A program made the translations under genes and the position numbers. The notes below the pieces were generated by a model that was not told where the DNA came from, made no database searches, and was given only the letters and a program-made list of their open reading frames with translations. This document shows, one piece after another, positions 6,359 through 12,794 of a stretch of DNA of 16,764 bases (within the stretch, counting starts at the first letter, position 1; each line of letters opens with the position of its first letter). Source of the stretch: JACPAB01 sp964366725. GTDB taxonomy: Bacteria > Patescibacteriota > Minisyncoccia > 2-02-FULL-40-12 > GWA2-44-9. The stretch covers positions 1 to 16,764 of the forward strand of contig CAYIUL010000008.1 of assembly GCA_964366725.1 (NCBI GenBank), given 5' to 3'.

Positions 6359-6866
6359 ATTCATCCAGTTCAGGGTGCCAGTAAATTTTTTCTATTTTTC
6401 TCGTGCCGTTATAGGTAATGTGGTGGCGAATCGGAAATCCGGTTTTTTTTGAATCATTGCTTACCGCCTCGTTCTCATTTATACAAAAACCCATGTGCTG
6501 CAAATCCGCGTTTTTGTCTCCAAAAAGTCCGTGAACGGAGGCCTTAGCCGGCTCCCAAATAATAACCGCCCCCGGCCGAAGATCTTTTATCTCGAACCAT
6601 CCGCTGTTCAACAGGTCTTTTTCGGTGCCATAGACGGTCGCGTGAGGATGCTTGATAAGCTCCAACGCCAGCAAGATCCAGGTCACATGAGCGCAGCAGG
6701 AGTTTTGGCCGTTCTCCAAAATATCCACTTTCTTGCCGTTCTCATCGGCATACAAGTTACGAAAAAGATAATTATCGCCTTTGGCGGAATTTTCAACAAT
6801 AGCCAAAAGAGATCCGAGTTTTTTGATGCGGATATGATGAATCGGGAGGGGATGTTTATCAGACAT
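6351..6866 (-). CDS. NlpC/P60-like papain-fold protein
   Basis: A 171-residue protein with a pattern matching divergent NlpC/P60-type cysteine amidase/peptidases: NSCCAHVTWILLALEL (55-70) with Cys57/Cys58 as nucleophile candidates, IKDLRPGAVIIWEPAK (93-108) as the usual PGD-like turn, and LQHMGFCINENEAVSND (122-138) with His124. No signal peptide is visible, which is unusual for cell-wall enzymes, so a cytoplasmic role is possible. ATG 6866 is chosen because the longer reading back to 7061 runs through the terminator and the gene upstream. The last two residues (Ser-Arg) and the TAG stop come from the inserted repeat; before the insertion the protein would have ended in ...HPELDE. First gene of the operon with the C39-like and GuaB-like genes. 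Confidence 0.65.
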   Translation of the reverse strand: MSDKHPLPIHHIRIKKLGSLLAIVENSAKGDNYLFRNLYADENGKKVDILENGQNSCCAHVTWILLALELIKHPHATVYGTEKDLLNSGWFEIKDLRPGAVIIWEPAKASVHGLFGDKNADLQHMGFCINENEAVSNDSKKTGFPIRHHITYNGTRKIEKIYWHPELDESR

Positions 6867-6873
6867 GACTTTA

Positions 6874-6902
6874 AAATTACTAAAAAACCTGGTCTTGGTC
6901 AA
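6874..6902 (-). promoter_or_regulatory. Possible promoter of the NlpC-C39-guaB operon
   Basis: Minus-strand TTGACC (6897-6902), 17-base spacer, TAATTT (6874-6879). The -35 is good and the -10 is weak. The start would fall at or next to the ATG at 6866, giving a leaderless or nearly leaderless mRNA, consistent with the absence of a ribosome binding site there. Confidence 0.35.
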
Positions 6903-6928
6903 AACAAAAGGCGGCCGCAAGGACCGCC
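6901..6928 (-). terminator. Terminator of the SH3/beta-barrel gene
   Basis: On the minus strand GGCGG-T-CC pairs with GGCCGCC around TTGC (6910-6928), followed by TTTTGTTTT. It sits directly in front of the NlpC-like operon. Confidence 0.75.
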
Positions 6929-6975
6929 CGGGCATTCTGCCCTTTAGCGAAAGAACCGCTACGCCGACGACTTCG

Positions 6976-7851
6976 TCAGAAGAAGTAGTGAGCGCCCAGC
7001 CGGAGACCGATGCTGGAGTCACCGGCGTTTCCGTTGAAGTGAACCAAGTTGAGGTCTCCACTGAAGCGCCACTTGGGAATCTTCTTGACCGTCAGGAAGG
7101 TCCCTCCCGACCCCCCCAAACCAGCGTGGGACCCCGACCCGACCCCGTAGTTAACCAAGACCACGACCAGACCTCCGCCGACGTATGGCTTGAAGGTAAC
7201 ATCCGACTTGGGATTCGCTGGCTGGGGGAAACCATACAGAAGCTCGCCCGTCATGTTGGTTTTTACCGCGTAAAGGCCCAGCGCCACATTCAGGGTAATG
7301 CGGTCGGACATGTCGTAAAGGACACTCGGAGCAACGCCGCCGAGGGCTGTGCCCAGAAAAATCCCGACGCCGAAGCGGTGTGGATCGGATTGCGACGCCG
7401 GCTGAACCGCAACCTGTGTCGTCTGCGCCGTTTTCGACGTTGCCTGCGACGCAGAATAGTTCCGCTCAAGCCATTCTTGCGCCGGAGGCGCTGCAACAAC
7501 CGGAACAACCGGCGTGGCTTGAACCGGCCGTTCTGCCTGAACAGCAGTAACTGTTCCGGGAACCTGAACTTTCTTCATGTTCCCCAGCCAGGCGGCGACA
7601 TAGCCGACCTTCTTGGAGCCGCTGCCGTCAGTAAAAACAACCTCCAACCAGCCCTCTTGCCGGCCGATGATTTGAAGTTCGGCTCCTTTTTCAGCCCGGC
7701 CGATAACCGGACTGCCTATCGACGGCAGAGAGCGGATATTGGCTGTCTGAACAGAGATAGTGAATCTGTCCGCCGGTTCTTGGGCTTGAGCCGAAACGGC
7801 GAACGCCAGAACCGCCGCGGACGCAACAACGAAACGGGAGATGGTGGTCAT
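6976..7851 (-). CDS. Secreted SH3-domain protein with C-terminal beta-barrel-like domain
   Basis: A 291-residue exported protein. Residues 1-24 form a classical signal peptide (cleavage likely after AQAQ). A bacterial SH3 domain follows (about 30-92: TANIRSLPSIGSPVIGRAEK, then GWLEVVF and GYVAAWL), a fold that typically binds cell-wall peptides. A Pro/Ala/Val/Gln-rich linker leads to residues 158-291, an alternating hydrophobic, glycine- and aromatic-rich domain (FGVGIFLGTALGG, FKPYVGGGLVVVLV, ending IGLRLGAHYFF). The final Phe and strand spacing are what small outer-membrane beta-barrels show. AAGGAG lies 10 bases before the ATG. It is a one-gene unit with a strong promoter and terminator, visibly richer in G+C than the housekeeping genes. 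The barrel call is pattern-based, not proven. Confidence 0.78.
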   Translation of the reverse strand: MTTISRFVVASAAVLAFAVSAQAQEPADRFTISVQTANIRSLPSIGSPVIGRAEKGAELQIIGRQEGWLEVVFTDGSGSKKVGYVAAWLGNMKKVQVPGTVTAVQAERPVQATPVVPVVAAPPAQEWLERNYSASQATSKTAQTTQVAVQPASQSDPHRFGVGIFLGTALGGVAPSVLYDMSDRITLNVALGLYAVKTNMTGELLYGFPQPANPKSDVTFKPYVGGGLVVVLVNYGVGSGSHAGLGGSGGTFLTVKKIPKWRFSGDLNLVHFNGNAGDSSIGLRLGAHYFF

Positions 7852-7917
7852 TGTTTCACTGCTCCTTCTGTTTTTAATGAGTCGGCCCGGAACCGGACCG
7901 ATTCGGGCTATGCTTTA
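7852..7917 (-). promoter_or_regulatory. Conserved 5' leader with hairpin (copy 1)
   Basis: The leader from about 7911 to the ATG aligns along its length with the leader at 11919-11980: GCATAG, CGA, TTCCGGG, ACTCATT, an A-rich stretch and AAGGAG-CAGTGA recur in the same order. Here TCGGTCCG (7894-7901) pairs with CGGGCCGA (7882-7889) around GTTC, an 8-bp stem. It ends in the ribosome binding site of the SH3/barrel gene. Confidence 0.65.
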
Positions 7918-7946
7918 GTTATAACACGATTTAATATCAAAGTCAA
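7918..7946 (-). promoter_or_regulatory. Promoter of the SH3/beta-barrel gene
   Basis: Minus-strand TTGACT (7941-7946), 17-base spacer, TATAAC (7918-7923) with TGT directly before it. It is nearly identical in layout to the promoter at 11981-12009. Confidence 0.78.
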
Positions 7947-7961
7947 AAAACTTCTCTCGAG

Positions 7962-7990
7962 AAAAATCCGCCTCTTCGGCGAATTTTTTA
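7962..7990 (-). terminator. Terminator of the large surface-protein gene
   Basis: AATCCGCC (7965-7972) pairs with GGCGAATT (7978-7985) around a 5-base loop; T runs lie on both strands. It follows the TAG stop at 7993. Confidence 0.75.
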
Positions 7991-7992
7991 TT

Positions 7993-10731
7993 CTATTTCG
8001 GCGCGACTTCCCTCCAGCGGGGTATCGGCTTTTGGATGATAAGCGGGCCGCGGGTGCGGGAGCATGATTGGTTCTGGCTGTCGGTGGCGGTCAGAGTTAC
8101 ATAGAAAGTTCCTTCGACATTGTATGTCTTGGACGGATTTTGCTGAGTGGAAGTCCCTCCGTCGCCGAATGTCCAGTCCCACTCGTGGCTATTGGGGTTG
8201 CTTTGGGGAGAAAATGCCGTTTGGTCGGTGAATTGGATAGGTTTAGACAGGGGCGGCGACGGATTCTCGCTGATTCCGTTGGCGGTCCAGGTGAAGTTAA
8301 CTTGGGGATAAGCAAAGTTGGGGGTTCTGAAAGTTCCGGGCATAGTTGTCCAGCCGGAAACCTGATCATAGCCGTTCCAAACCCTGACCCTGACGTTGTA
8401 TGTTGTGTTGAACTGGAGAAGACCCTGGCCGGTGAAGTATGATATTGAACCGGAATTAACTTTTCCGCTGTCAACCTCGGGGCTATTGAATGAGCCCTGA
8501 TCGTCCATCTGGACCTGGTATGACTGCTGGGGACTTCCTGCCGGGTCGGAATATGTCCAGTTAACCGTGGCGGCCGGGCCGGAAACGCAATAATCGGGCT
8601 GGGTTGCTGTGACGCTAGAAGCCGTGGGAACCGGCGCGTTGACAATAACTTGAACGGTATCTGAAGCCGAACCGTTCCCGGAACAAGTCAAAGTATAATT
8701 GTATGTCTTGGGTATGGTTAAATTGCCGGTTGACTGGGAGTCGTTTAGAGCTTTGCTTCCCGACCAATCGCCTGAAGCGACGCAGGAGGCAGAGTTGGTT
8801 GAAGACCAGGACAGAGAAACATTCGAATTCCAGGGAACGGTTATGGGGCCATTTGAACCATTTGCTCTTATGTCAACCGTCGGCGCGGAAATAACTACAG
8901 AACAACTGTCTGGAGGCGACGAGCCGTTCCCACTGCATGTGAGAGTGTATGTCTGACCAGAAACAAGCGAGCCGGTTGATGTTCCTGAATTTGAAGTACC
9001 GGTCCAGCCAGGCGGCGATACGGAACATGAACCGGCATTTGAAGACGACCAGGAAATTATTGCTGATCCGCCGTATGCTATCGAAGTTGAGCTGTCCAAA
9101 CCGTTGCATTTGATATCGGCGCTTGGCGCCGGAACAGTCGCTGAAACGCTGTCCGCGGGACCAGTGCCGCCAGGACCGGAACACTGAATGGTCCAGGTCT
9201 TGTCGGAGGTGATCGCTCCGGTGGATTCCGAACTGCCGCTTATACTCTTTGAACCCGACCATGCGTTGGAAGCGATGCACGAAGTAACCGAACCTTGAAC
9301 TGTCCAGGATAATGTCTTGGATCCTCCGTAACTCACCGTTCCGCACGTATCGGCGCTGTCGCATTTCAAGTCAACAGTCGGCGCCGGCGGAGCGCTGACG
9401 TTGATAGTAACGCTGTCTGGCGATGTGTTGCCTCCTTGGTTCGCGCAAGTCAGGGTATAGGTTCCTGACACGGTCAGGTTGTTAAGGGTCTGGGTGCCGC
9501 CGGAAGCAGTTTTGGACCCTGACCAGGCGCCGGACGCAGTGCAGGATGTCGCGTTGGAAGTGGTCCAATTCAACTGGGCAGTACCGTTATATGCGACTGT
9601 GATAGGACCGTTGGAATACGAACCGCTCGTGCCCGGCCTGCCTTTAAGATCGACTGTTGGCGCGGGACATATTCCCCCGTAAACCACGCTGGTTTCGCGC
9701 GTGCCATAGGGATTGGTCGCCCTCACATAGAAATACATATCTGTCCATGCCTGGGAATGACTTCTTAAATTTGTGATCGCGCTCGAGGTAGTACCTATCG
9801 AATTCCATGAACCGGTAGTCCATCTCCGTTCAAATGCTTCGTAACTTACGGCGTTGGCGGAAGAGGTCCAGTCCAATTCAAAGTCGCAATGAGATTGATG
9901 AAAATACCGGTCGGTAACCACCAAAGAAAACGGGTCGGGCGGCGGGGGCTGGTTTACAGTGATGGTTATTGATTTAGTAAGCGTTTTATAACCATTGCCG
10001 GTCGGGCCTTCTGCTTGAATGGTCACGGAACCCGTACCGGCGCTCAATGCGGTACAAGTAGCCGTTCCGTAGTTATTGACTCCGCCAGACGGGTCGCATG
10101 AGATCCTTCCCGAAGTGGCGGTCAGGGTGTTGTCGTAAGACCAGTCATTTTCCCAATCGACGGTAAAAGTATCGCCGACGTTAACAGTGGTCCGGCTTGC
10201 GTCAAAACTTGCTATTTGCACTCCCCTGCCGGTAGTTTCCATGTGAACATTTGTCCAGTTTGCGTCGTTAACATAAAAATCAAAAATCGCATACTTAAAT
10301 GCCGGTCTAAAATCATCACCGATACTGCCGCCTCCCAAAAAGTTGGCGTCACCATCTCCTACTCTTCCGTTCCCGTCTTCGTCCACCCAGTTCCAGCAAG
10401 AGCCGTCCCACATCGCGGAACTTTCAGAAAGACAGCCGCTTAACGCTCCTTTGCCTCCGGCCGGACCGTATCCTCCGTGTCCGTCAAGGTGTCCGCTGAA
10501 TGACATTTGAAAATATTGATAATAGTGCCTTGTGTACGGCGAGTCGATAGCGGTATAGCGGTCCGGGTAAAATCTATATGTGCATGTGCCGCTTCCGCTA
10601 AATGCGTCATCTTTGCAAAACCAGTTATTTTCACTATATGTTTGACTTGCCGCCGATGAAACCCGGTAAACGGAAAAAGAAGCCAAAACAAGAACGAGAA
10701 CGAGGAGAATTTTTTTTAATGGATCGTTCAT
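7993..10731 (-). CDS. Large secreted surface protein with Ig-like repeats and C-terminal PKD domain
   Basis: A 912-residue exported protein of a type common in Parcubacteria. Residues 1-28 are a signal peptide. A Cys- and aromatic-rich unique domain (about 30-165) includes the Asp/Gly-rich stretch DEDGNGRVGDGDANF, which resembles a dockerin/EF-hand calcium loop. A bacterial Ig-like domain (170-260) and a fibronectin-III-like domain (267-350) follow, then four related repeats of 80-90 residues (357-699), another FN3-like domain (702-802) and a PKD domain (808-898) with WDWTFGDGGTS. Each repeat holds a Cys near SNATSCTASG and another near YTLTC, suggesting a disulfide per domain. There is no sortase motif or terminal membrane anchor. 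It starts 5 bases after the upstream gene. Likely role: adhesion or cell-surface interaction (inferred). Confidence 0.88.
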   Translation of the reverse strand: MNDPLKKILLVLVLVLASFSVYRVSSAASQTYSENNWFCKDDAFSGSGTCTYRFYPDRYTAIDSPYTRHYYQYFQMSFSGHLDGHGGYGPAGGKGALSGCLSESSAMWDGSCWNWVDEDGNGRVGDGDANFLGGGSIGDDFRPAFKYAIFDFYVNDANWTNVHMETTGRGVQIASFDASRTTVNVGDTFTVDWENDWSYDNTLTATSGRISCDPSGGVNNYGTATCTALSAGTGSVTIQAEGPTGNGYKTLTKSITITVNQPPPPDPFSLVVTDRYFHQSHCDFELDWTSSANAVSYEAFERRWTTGSWNSIGTTSSAITNLRSHSQAWTDMYFYVRATNPYGTRETSVVYGGICPAPTVDLKGRPGTSGSYSNGPITVAYNGTAQLNWTTSNATSCTASGAWSGSKTASGGTQTLNNLTVSGTYTLTCANQGGNTSPDSVTINVSAPPAPTVDLKCDSADTCGTVSYGGSKTLSWTVQGSVTSCIASNAWSGSKSISGSSESTGAITSDKTWTIQCSGPGGTGPADSVSATVPAPSADIKCNGLDSSTSIAYGGSAIISWSSSNAGSCSVSPPGWTGTSNSGTSTGSLVSGQTYTLTCSGNGSSPPDSCSVVISAPTVDIRANGSNGPITVPWNSNVSLSWSSTNSASCVASGDWSGSKALNDSQSTGNLTIPKTYNYTLTCSGNGSASDTVQVIVNAPVPTASSVTATQPDYCVSGPAATVNWTYSDPAGSPQQSYQVQMDDQGSFNSPEVDSGKVNSGSISYFTGQGLLQFNTTYNVRVRVWNGYDQVSGWTTMPGTFRTPNFAYPQVNFTWTANGISENPSPPLSKPIQFTDQTAFSPQSNPNSHEWDWTFGDGGTSTQQNPSKTYNVEGTFYVTLTATDSQNQSCSRTRGPLIIQKPIPRWREVAPK
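8635..9663 (-). repeat. Four tandem Ig-like domain repeats within the surface-protein gene
   Basis: The repeats begin at residues 357, 449, 536 and 616 of the surface protein. Each shares APTVDLK or similar, then GPITV.YN/YGG, a Trp in LSW or LNW, SNA.SC.AS, W.GSK, a TG.LT turn and TYTLTC.G.G. They are diverged at protein level and more so in DNA, so they are old duplications rather than a recent expansion. Confidence 0.8.
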
Positions 10732-10736
10732 CGTAT

Positions 10737-11216
10737 TTAGGGTCTTATTACGGTTCGATAATTAATTTCCGAAGCGGTAAAAACGGTTTTTCCGATAATA
10801 TTTTCGTTTGATCTGGCGAATATCCCTATCCCGAATACTCCCGAGATATCTTTTTGAAAGGTCGATAGATCGGCTTCCGAGTCCGCCCGCGCCAATTTTT
10901 CGGTATCAAAACGGCCATTGGTTTTGGCCAACTCTTCCCGTGTCGGAAGAGTAAGAACGGTCCTGATTATTTTCGTGTCCGGCGCCACAATGATCCGGAC
11001 TGCGGTTATTTCTTGCGGTGATGACCCTTCGCTTTCCATTGTGTATATCCCGTTCACGATGAGAGCGCCGTCTTTATATTCTTCAAGGGTGCCGGTGAAC
11101 TCATGGGATATTGGTCCGCGATCAAATATTTTTCCGGTTTGAATACCCCACAATAACGCGCCGATCACGGCAACTCCGATGAAAAACAAGATCAACTTCA
11201 TGGGCCTCATAGGCAT
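10737..11216 (-). CDS. Membrane-anchored or secreted small protein of unknown function
   Basis: I do not recognise a named family. The 159-residue product starts with a single hydrophobic helix (MKLILFFIGVAVIGALLWGI) followed by an extracytoplasmic domain with short beta-like stretches: FTGTLEEYKDGALIVNGIY, an ITAVRIIVAPDTKIIRTVL segment, and a closing IIGKTVFTASEINYRTVI. The alternation suggests a small beta-sandwich or OB-like domain, similar in style to other short anchored proteins of Parcubacteria. The first ATG (11216) is used; ATGs at 11210 and 11201 are also possible. It directly precedes the 912-residue surface protein with a 5-base gap, so the two are likely one operon, and it may help that protein's export or surface attachment (inference). 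Confidence 0.72.
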   Translation of the reverse strand: MPMRPMKLILFFIGVAVIGALLWGIQTGKIFDRGPISHEFTGTLEEYKDGALIVNGIYTMESEGSSPQEITAVRIIVAPDTKIIRTVLTLPTREELAKTNGRFDTEKLARADSEADLSTFQKDISGVFGIGIFARSNENIIGKTVFTASEINYRTVIRP

Positions 11217-11224
11217 ATATTTTT

Positions 11225-11246
11225 ATTATACCACCTTCTTATTATA
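11225..11246 (-). promoter_or_regulatory. Tandem extended -10 boxes before the surface-protein operon
   Basis: TGGTATAATAA occurs twice in direct repeat on the minus strand, with TATAAT at 11241-11246 and 11225-11230, 16 bases apart. No good -35 is visible for either. The nearer box would start transcription at or next to the ATG at 11216. Confidence 0.6.
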
Positions 11247-11266
11247 CCATGCTGTGGAAAATTAAG

Positions 11267-11298
11267 TAACAAAAAGGCCGCGGTGGTTAGCCGCGGCC
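11267..11298 (-). terminator. Terminator of the lipoprotein gene
   Basis: GGCCGCGG (11291-11298, read on minus) pairs with CCGCGGCC (11276-11283) around a 7-base loop, followed by TTTTTGTT on the minus strand. A strong GC-rich stem. Confidence 0.85.
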
Positions 11299-11324
11299 CC
11301 GTCTTTCCGGTGGCCGTCTGCCCG

Positions 11325-11918
11325 CTATCGCGGCGGGTCTTGGTAGTCCAAGACCAGGAAATACCTCCCCACAATTGCTCCGTTGTCGTCGCGGGCGCCG
11401 TGACGACCCTCGACCAACAGGCATTTGAGGGTAGTGTCGAAGAAGTGGCTATTTTGATCTCTCACAACCTTGCTTTCTCCCGGCTCGAGCAGGTCTCGAG
11501 TGACTCCCCCCAGTTTCATGCTTTTGGGTGAGGGGGTGACGCAATCATCGCTCCAATGGATTGTGATCTCAGCGCTTCTCTTTGGTTCTGCGTCCTTTCC
11601 GATCTCTGCCTGAAACTGGAAGCATTTGCCCGGACAAGCCACATTTCCGTAGGGCATAACAGATCTGCGGGGCGGATTGACCCAAAGGAGCCGGGCCCAC
11701 ATGGTGGTGTCGTTGCCGTTGGCATCCTTGAGATAGTGCTTGGGCGCCGCGTCCCCGAGGGGTTCCAGACCGGTCTGGTCGGGCGGCTCGCCTCCGCCAT
11801 TGTCTCCGCCGCAACCGGGCGCAGCGGGATTGAAGCACGAGCCGCCCTTGGTGTGGCTGCAGGCCGACAGGAAGACGACGAGCGCAAGCGCGAAAACGAA
11901 GCGAAGAGTTGTCTTCAT
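11325..11918 (-). CDS. Cysteine-containing lipoprotein of unknown function
   Basis: A 197-residue predicted lipoprotein. The N-terminus MKTTLRFVFALALVVFLSAC is a type II signal peptide with lipobox LSAC, so Cys20 should be lipidated. A Gly/Pro-rich, Cys-containing linker follows (GGSCFNPAAPGCGGDNGGG), then a compact domain with four more cysteines: ACPGKC, WSDDC and LKCLLVEG. The fold appears mostly beta (AEITIHW, YFLVLDY). I do not recognise the family. ATG 11918 is used, with AAGGAG 6 bases upstream; an adjoining in-frame GTG is 3 bases earlier. It is a single-gene unit with strong promoter and terminator, and G+C-richer than neighbouring housekeeping genes. It shares its leader with the SH3/barrel gene, suggesting co-regulation. 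Confidence 0.78.
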   Translation of the reverse strand: MKTTLRFVFALALVVFLSACSHTKGGSCFNPAAPGCGGDNGGGEPPDQTGLEPLGDAAPKHYLKDANGNDTTMWARLLWVNPPRRSVMPYGNVACPGKCFQFQAEIGKDAEPKRSAEITIHWSDDCVTPSPKSMKLGGVTRDLLEPGESKVVRDQNSHFFDTTLKCLLVEGRHGARDDNGAIVGRYFLVLDYQDPPR

Positions 11919-11980
11919 CACTGTCTCCTTGTTTTTTCAATGAGTTGCCCCGGAATAGGCCTCACTCGAACTATGCCTCA
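11919..11980 (-). promoter_or_regulatory. Conserved 5' leader (copy 2)
   Basis: Homologous to the leader at 7852-7917. GAGT (11964-11967, minus) can pair with ACTC (11942-11945), enclosing a weaker inner GCC/GGC pairing, so the overall hairpin position is kept although the stem sequence differs. AAGGAGACAGTG precedes the lipoprotein ATG. Confidence 0.62.
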
Positions 11981-12009
11981 ATTATATCACAAATTAACAT
12001 TTAAATCAA
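11981..12009 (-). promoter_or_regulatory. Promoter of the lipoprotein gene
   Basis: Minus-strand TTGATT (12004-12009), 17-base spacer, TATAAT (11981-11986) preceded by TGA. A near-consensus extended -10 promoter, followed by TGAGGCATAG as in the other two strong promoters. Confidence 0.82.
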
Positions 12010-12034
12010 GGGGGTGAAATTTAGCGTATTTTGT

Positions 12035-12060
12035 AGAAAAAACGGCCTTCCGAGGCCGTT
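12035..12060 (-). terminator. Terminator of the glycosidase/beta-barrel operon
   Basis: AACGGCCT (12053-12060, read on minus) pairs with AGGCCGTT (12041-12048) around CGGA and runs into TTTTTT on the minus strand. Confidence 0.85.
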
Positions 12061-12071
12061 ATTACTGCTTT

Positions 12072-12794
12072 CTAAAACATCTTCAGTCCGAGACCGAAGT
12101 AAAGTGTCGGGACGAACTTATATTCCCCGTTCAGACCCTGAAATATCAGGTTGCCGTTTTGGAACTGGAAAGTGTGGACTGTGAATTTGTCATAACCGAT
12201 ACGCGCGCCGCCTTCGAAAATGGCCGGCCCCACCTTCTGGCCGATGCCGAGTTCAACGAACGGGTTAAGCGTGCCTGTATTCTGGACGCCGATAGGCATC
12301 CACGCATTTCTCTTCAAGTAAATGCGCTCGTAGGAAACAAGTTCCTTACCTTTGTAGTTGAAACGTGTCTGCTCAAAACGCGGCGAGGGTTTCCCCCACT
12401 CTCCGCCGATCCCGGGTTTGAAATAAAACCCCTTCTTTTCGGCTTTCCAGAAAACTTTGGAGTTGAAGAAGTGTCCGTATTCCGCAGCTGAAAAATCTTC
12501 TTTCCGGTAACCGATGGAGAAGCCCGCCAACCCTACATGTTGTTTGGACCAATGGTTTTCGATCTCGAAGTTCAAGTCGTTGAATTCATAACCGTAGCTG
12601 TAAATCTTAAAGTCGCCATGAATGAGGATAACCTTGAGATAAGTGCCCGGTTTGGGATTTTCTTTTTTCTTATCCGCCTTGGCGGTTTTCTCTGTCTTTA
12701 CGGCTTGTTTTTTTGTGTCAGGGACAGGTGTTTGCGCGTGTAGAGGACATCTGGATAACAAAAACAAAGCCGCAAGAAGTAATGTCTTCTTCAT
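12072..12794 (-). CDS. Secreted beta-barrel-like protein
   Basis: A 240-residue exported protein. Residues 1-21 form a signal peptide (MKKTLLLAALFLLSRCPLHA). A Lys/Thr-rich hydrophilic linker (to about 49) leads to a domain of alternating hydrophobic, aromatic and glycine residues: YLKVILIHGDFKIYSYGYEF, GLAGFSIGYRKEDF, GFYFKPGIGGEWG, NPFVELGIGQKVG, IFEGGARIGYDKF, and the terminal LYFGLGLKMF. The ending in Phe after an alternating strand is a typical signal of outer-membrane barrels, and about ten strand candidates can be counted. The closest named fold is not clear to me. It is translationally coupled (ATGA overlap, AAGGAGG before the ATG) to the glycosidase-like lipoprotein upstream, so the two probably act together at the cell surface. 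Confidence 0.72.
   Translation of the reverse strand: MKKTLLLAALFLLSRCPLHAQTPVPDTKKQAVKTEKTAKADKKKENPKPGTYLKVILIHGDFKIYSYGYEFNDLNFEIENHWSKQHVGLAGFSIGYRKEDFSAAEYGHFFNSKVFWKAEKKGFYFKPGIGGEWGKPSPRFEQTRFNYKGKELVSYERIYLKRNAWMPIGVQNTGTLNPFVELGIGQKVGPAIFEGGARIGYDKFTVHTFQFQNGNLIFQGLNGEYKFVPTLYFGLGLKMF

Noticed and set aside
6867..7061. Longer N-terminus for the NlpC-like protein
   Set aside because: It would run through the terminator and into the end of the SH3/barrel gene; the conserved part starts after the ATG at 6866.
6865..8067. 400-codon open frame on the plus strand
   Set aside because: It is antisense to the SH3/barrel gene, which has a signal peptide, ribosome binding site, promoter and terminator. 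The plus-strand product is Arg-rich and low-complexity, as expected of a GC-rich shadow frame.
8635..9663. Repeats as a CRISPR array or recent tandem repeat
   Set aside because: The period is about 250 bases, in frame with coding sequence and diverged; they are Ig-like protein domains.
11267..11298. GC-rich palindrome as a mobile element end
   Set aside because: It has a T-tract and lies just after a gene, so it is a simple terminator.
11556..12017. 153-codon open frame on the plus strand
   Set aside because: It is antisense to the lipoprotein gene and its promoter, with no recognisable domain or ribosome binding site.
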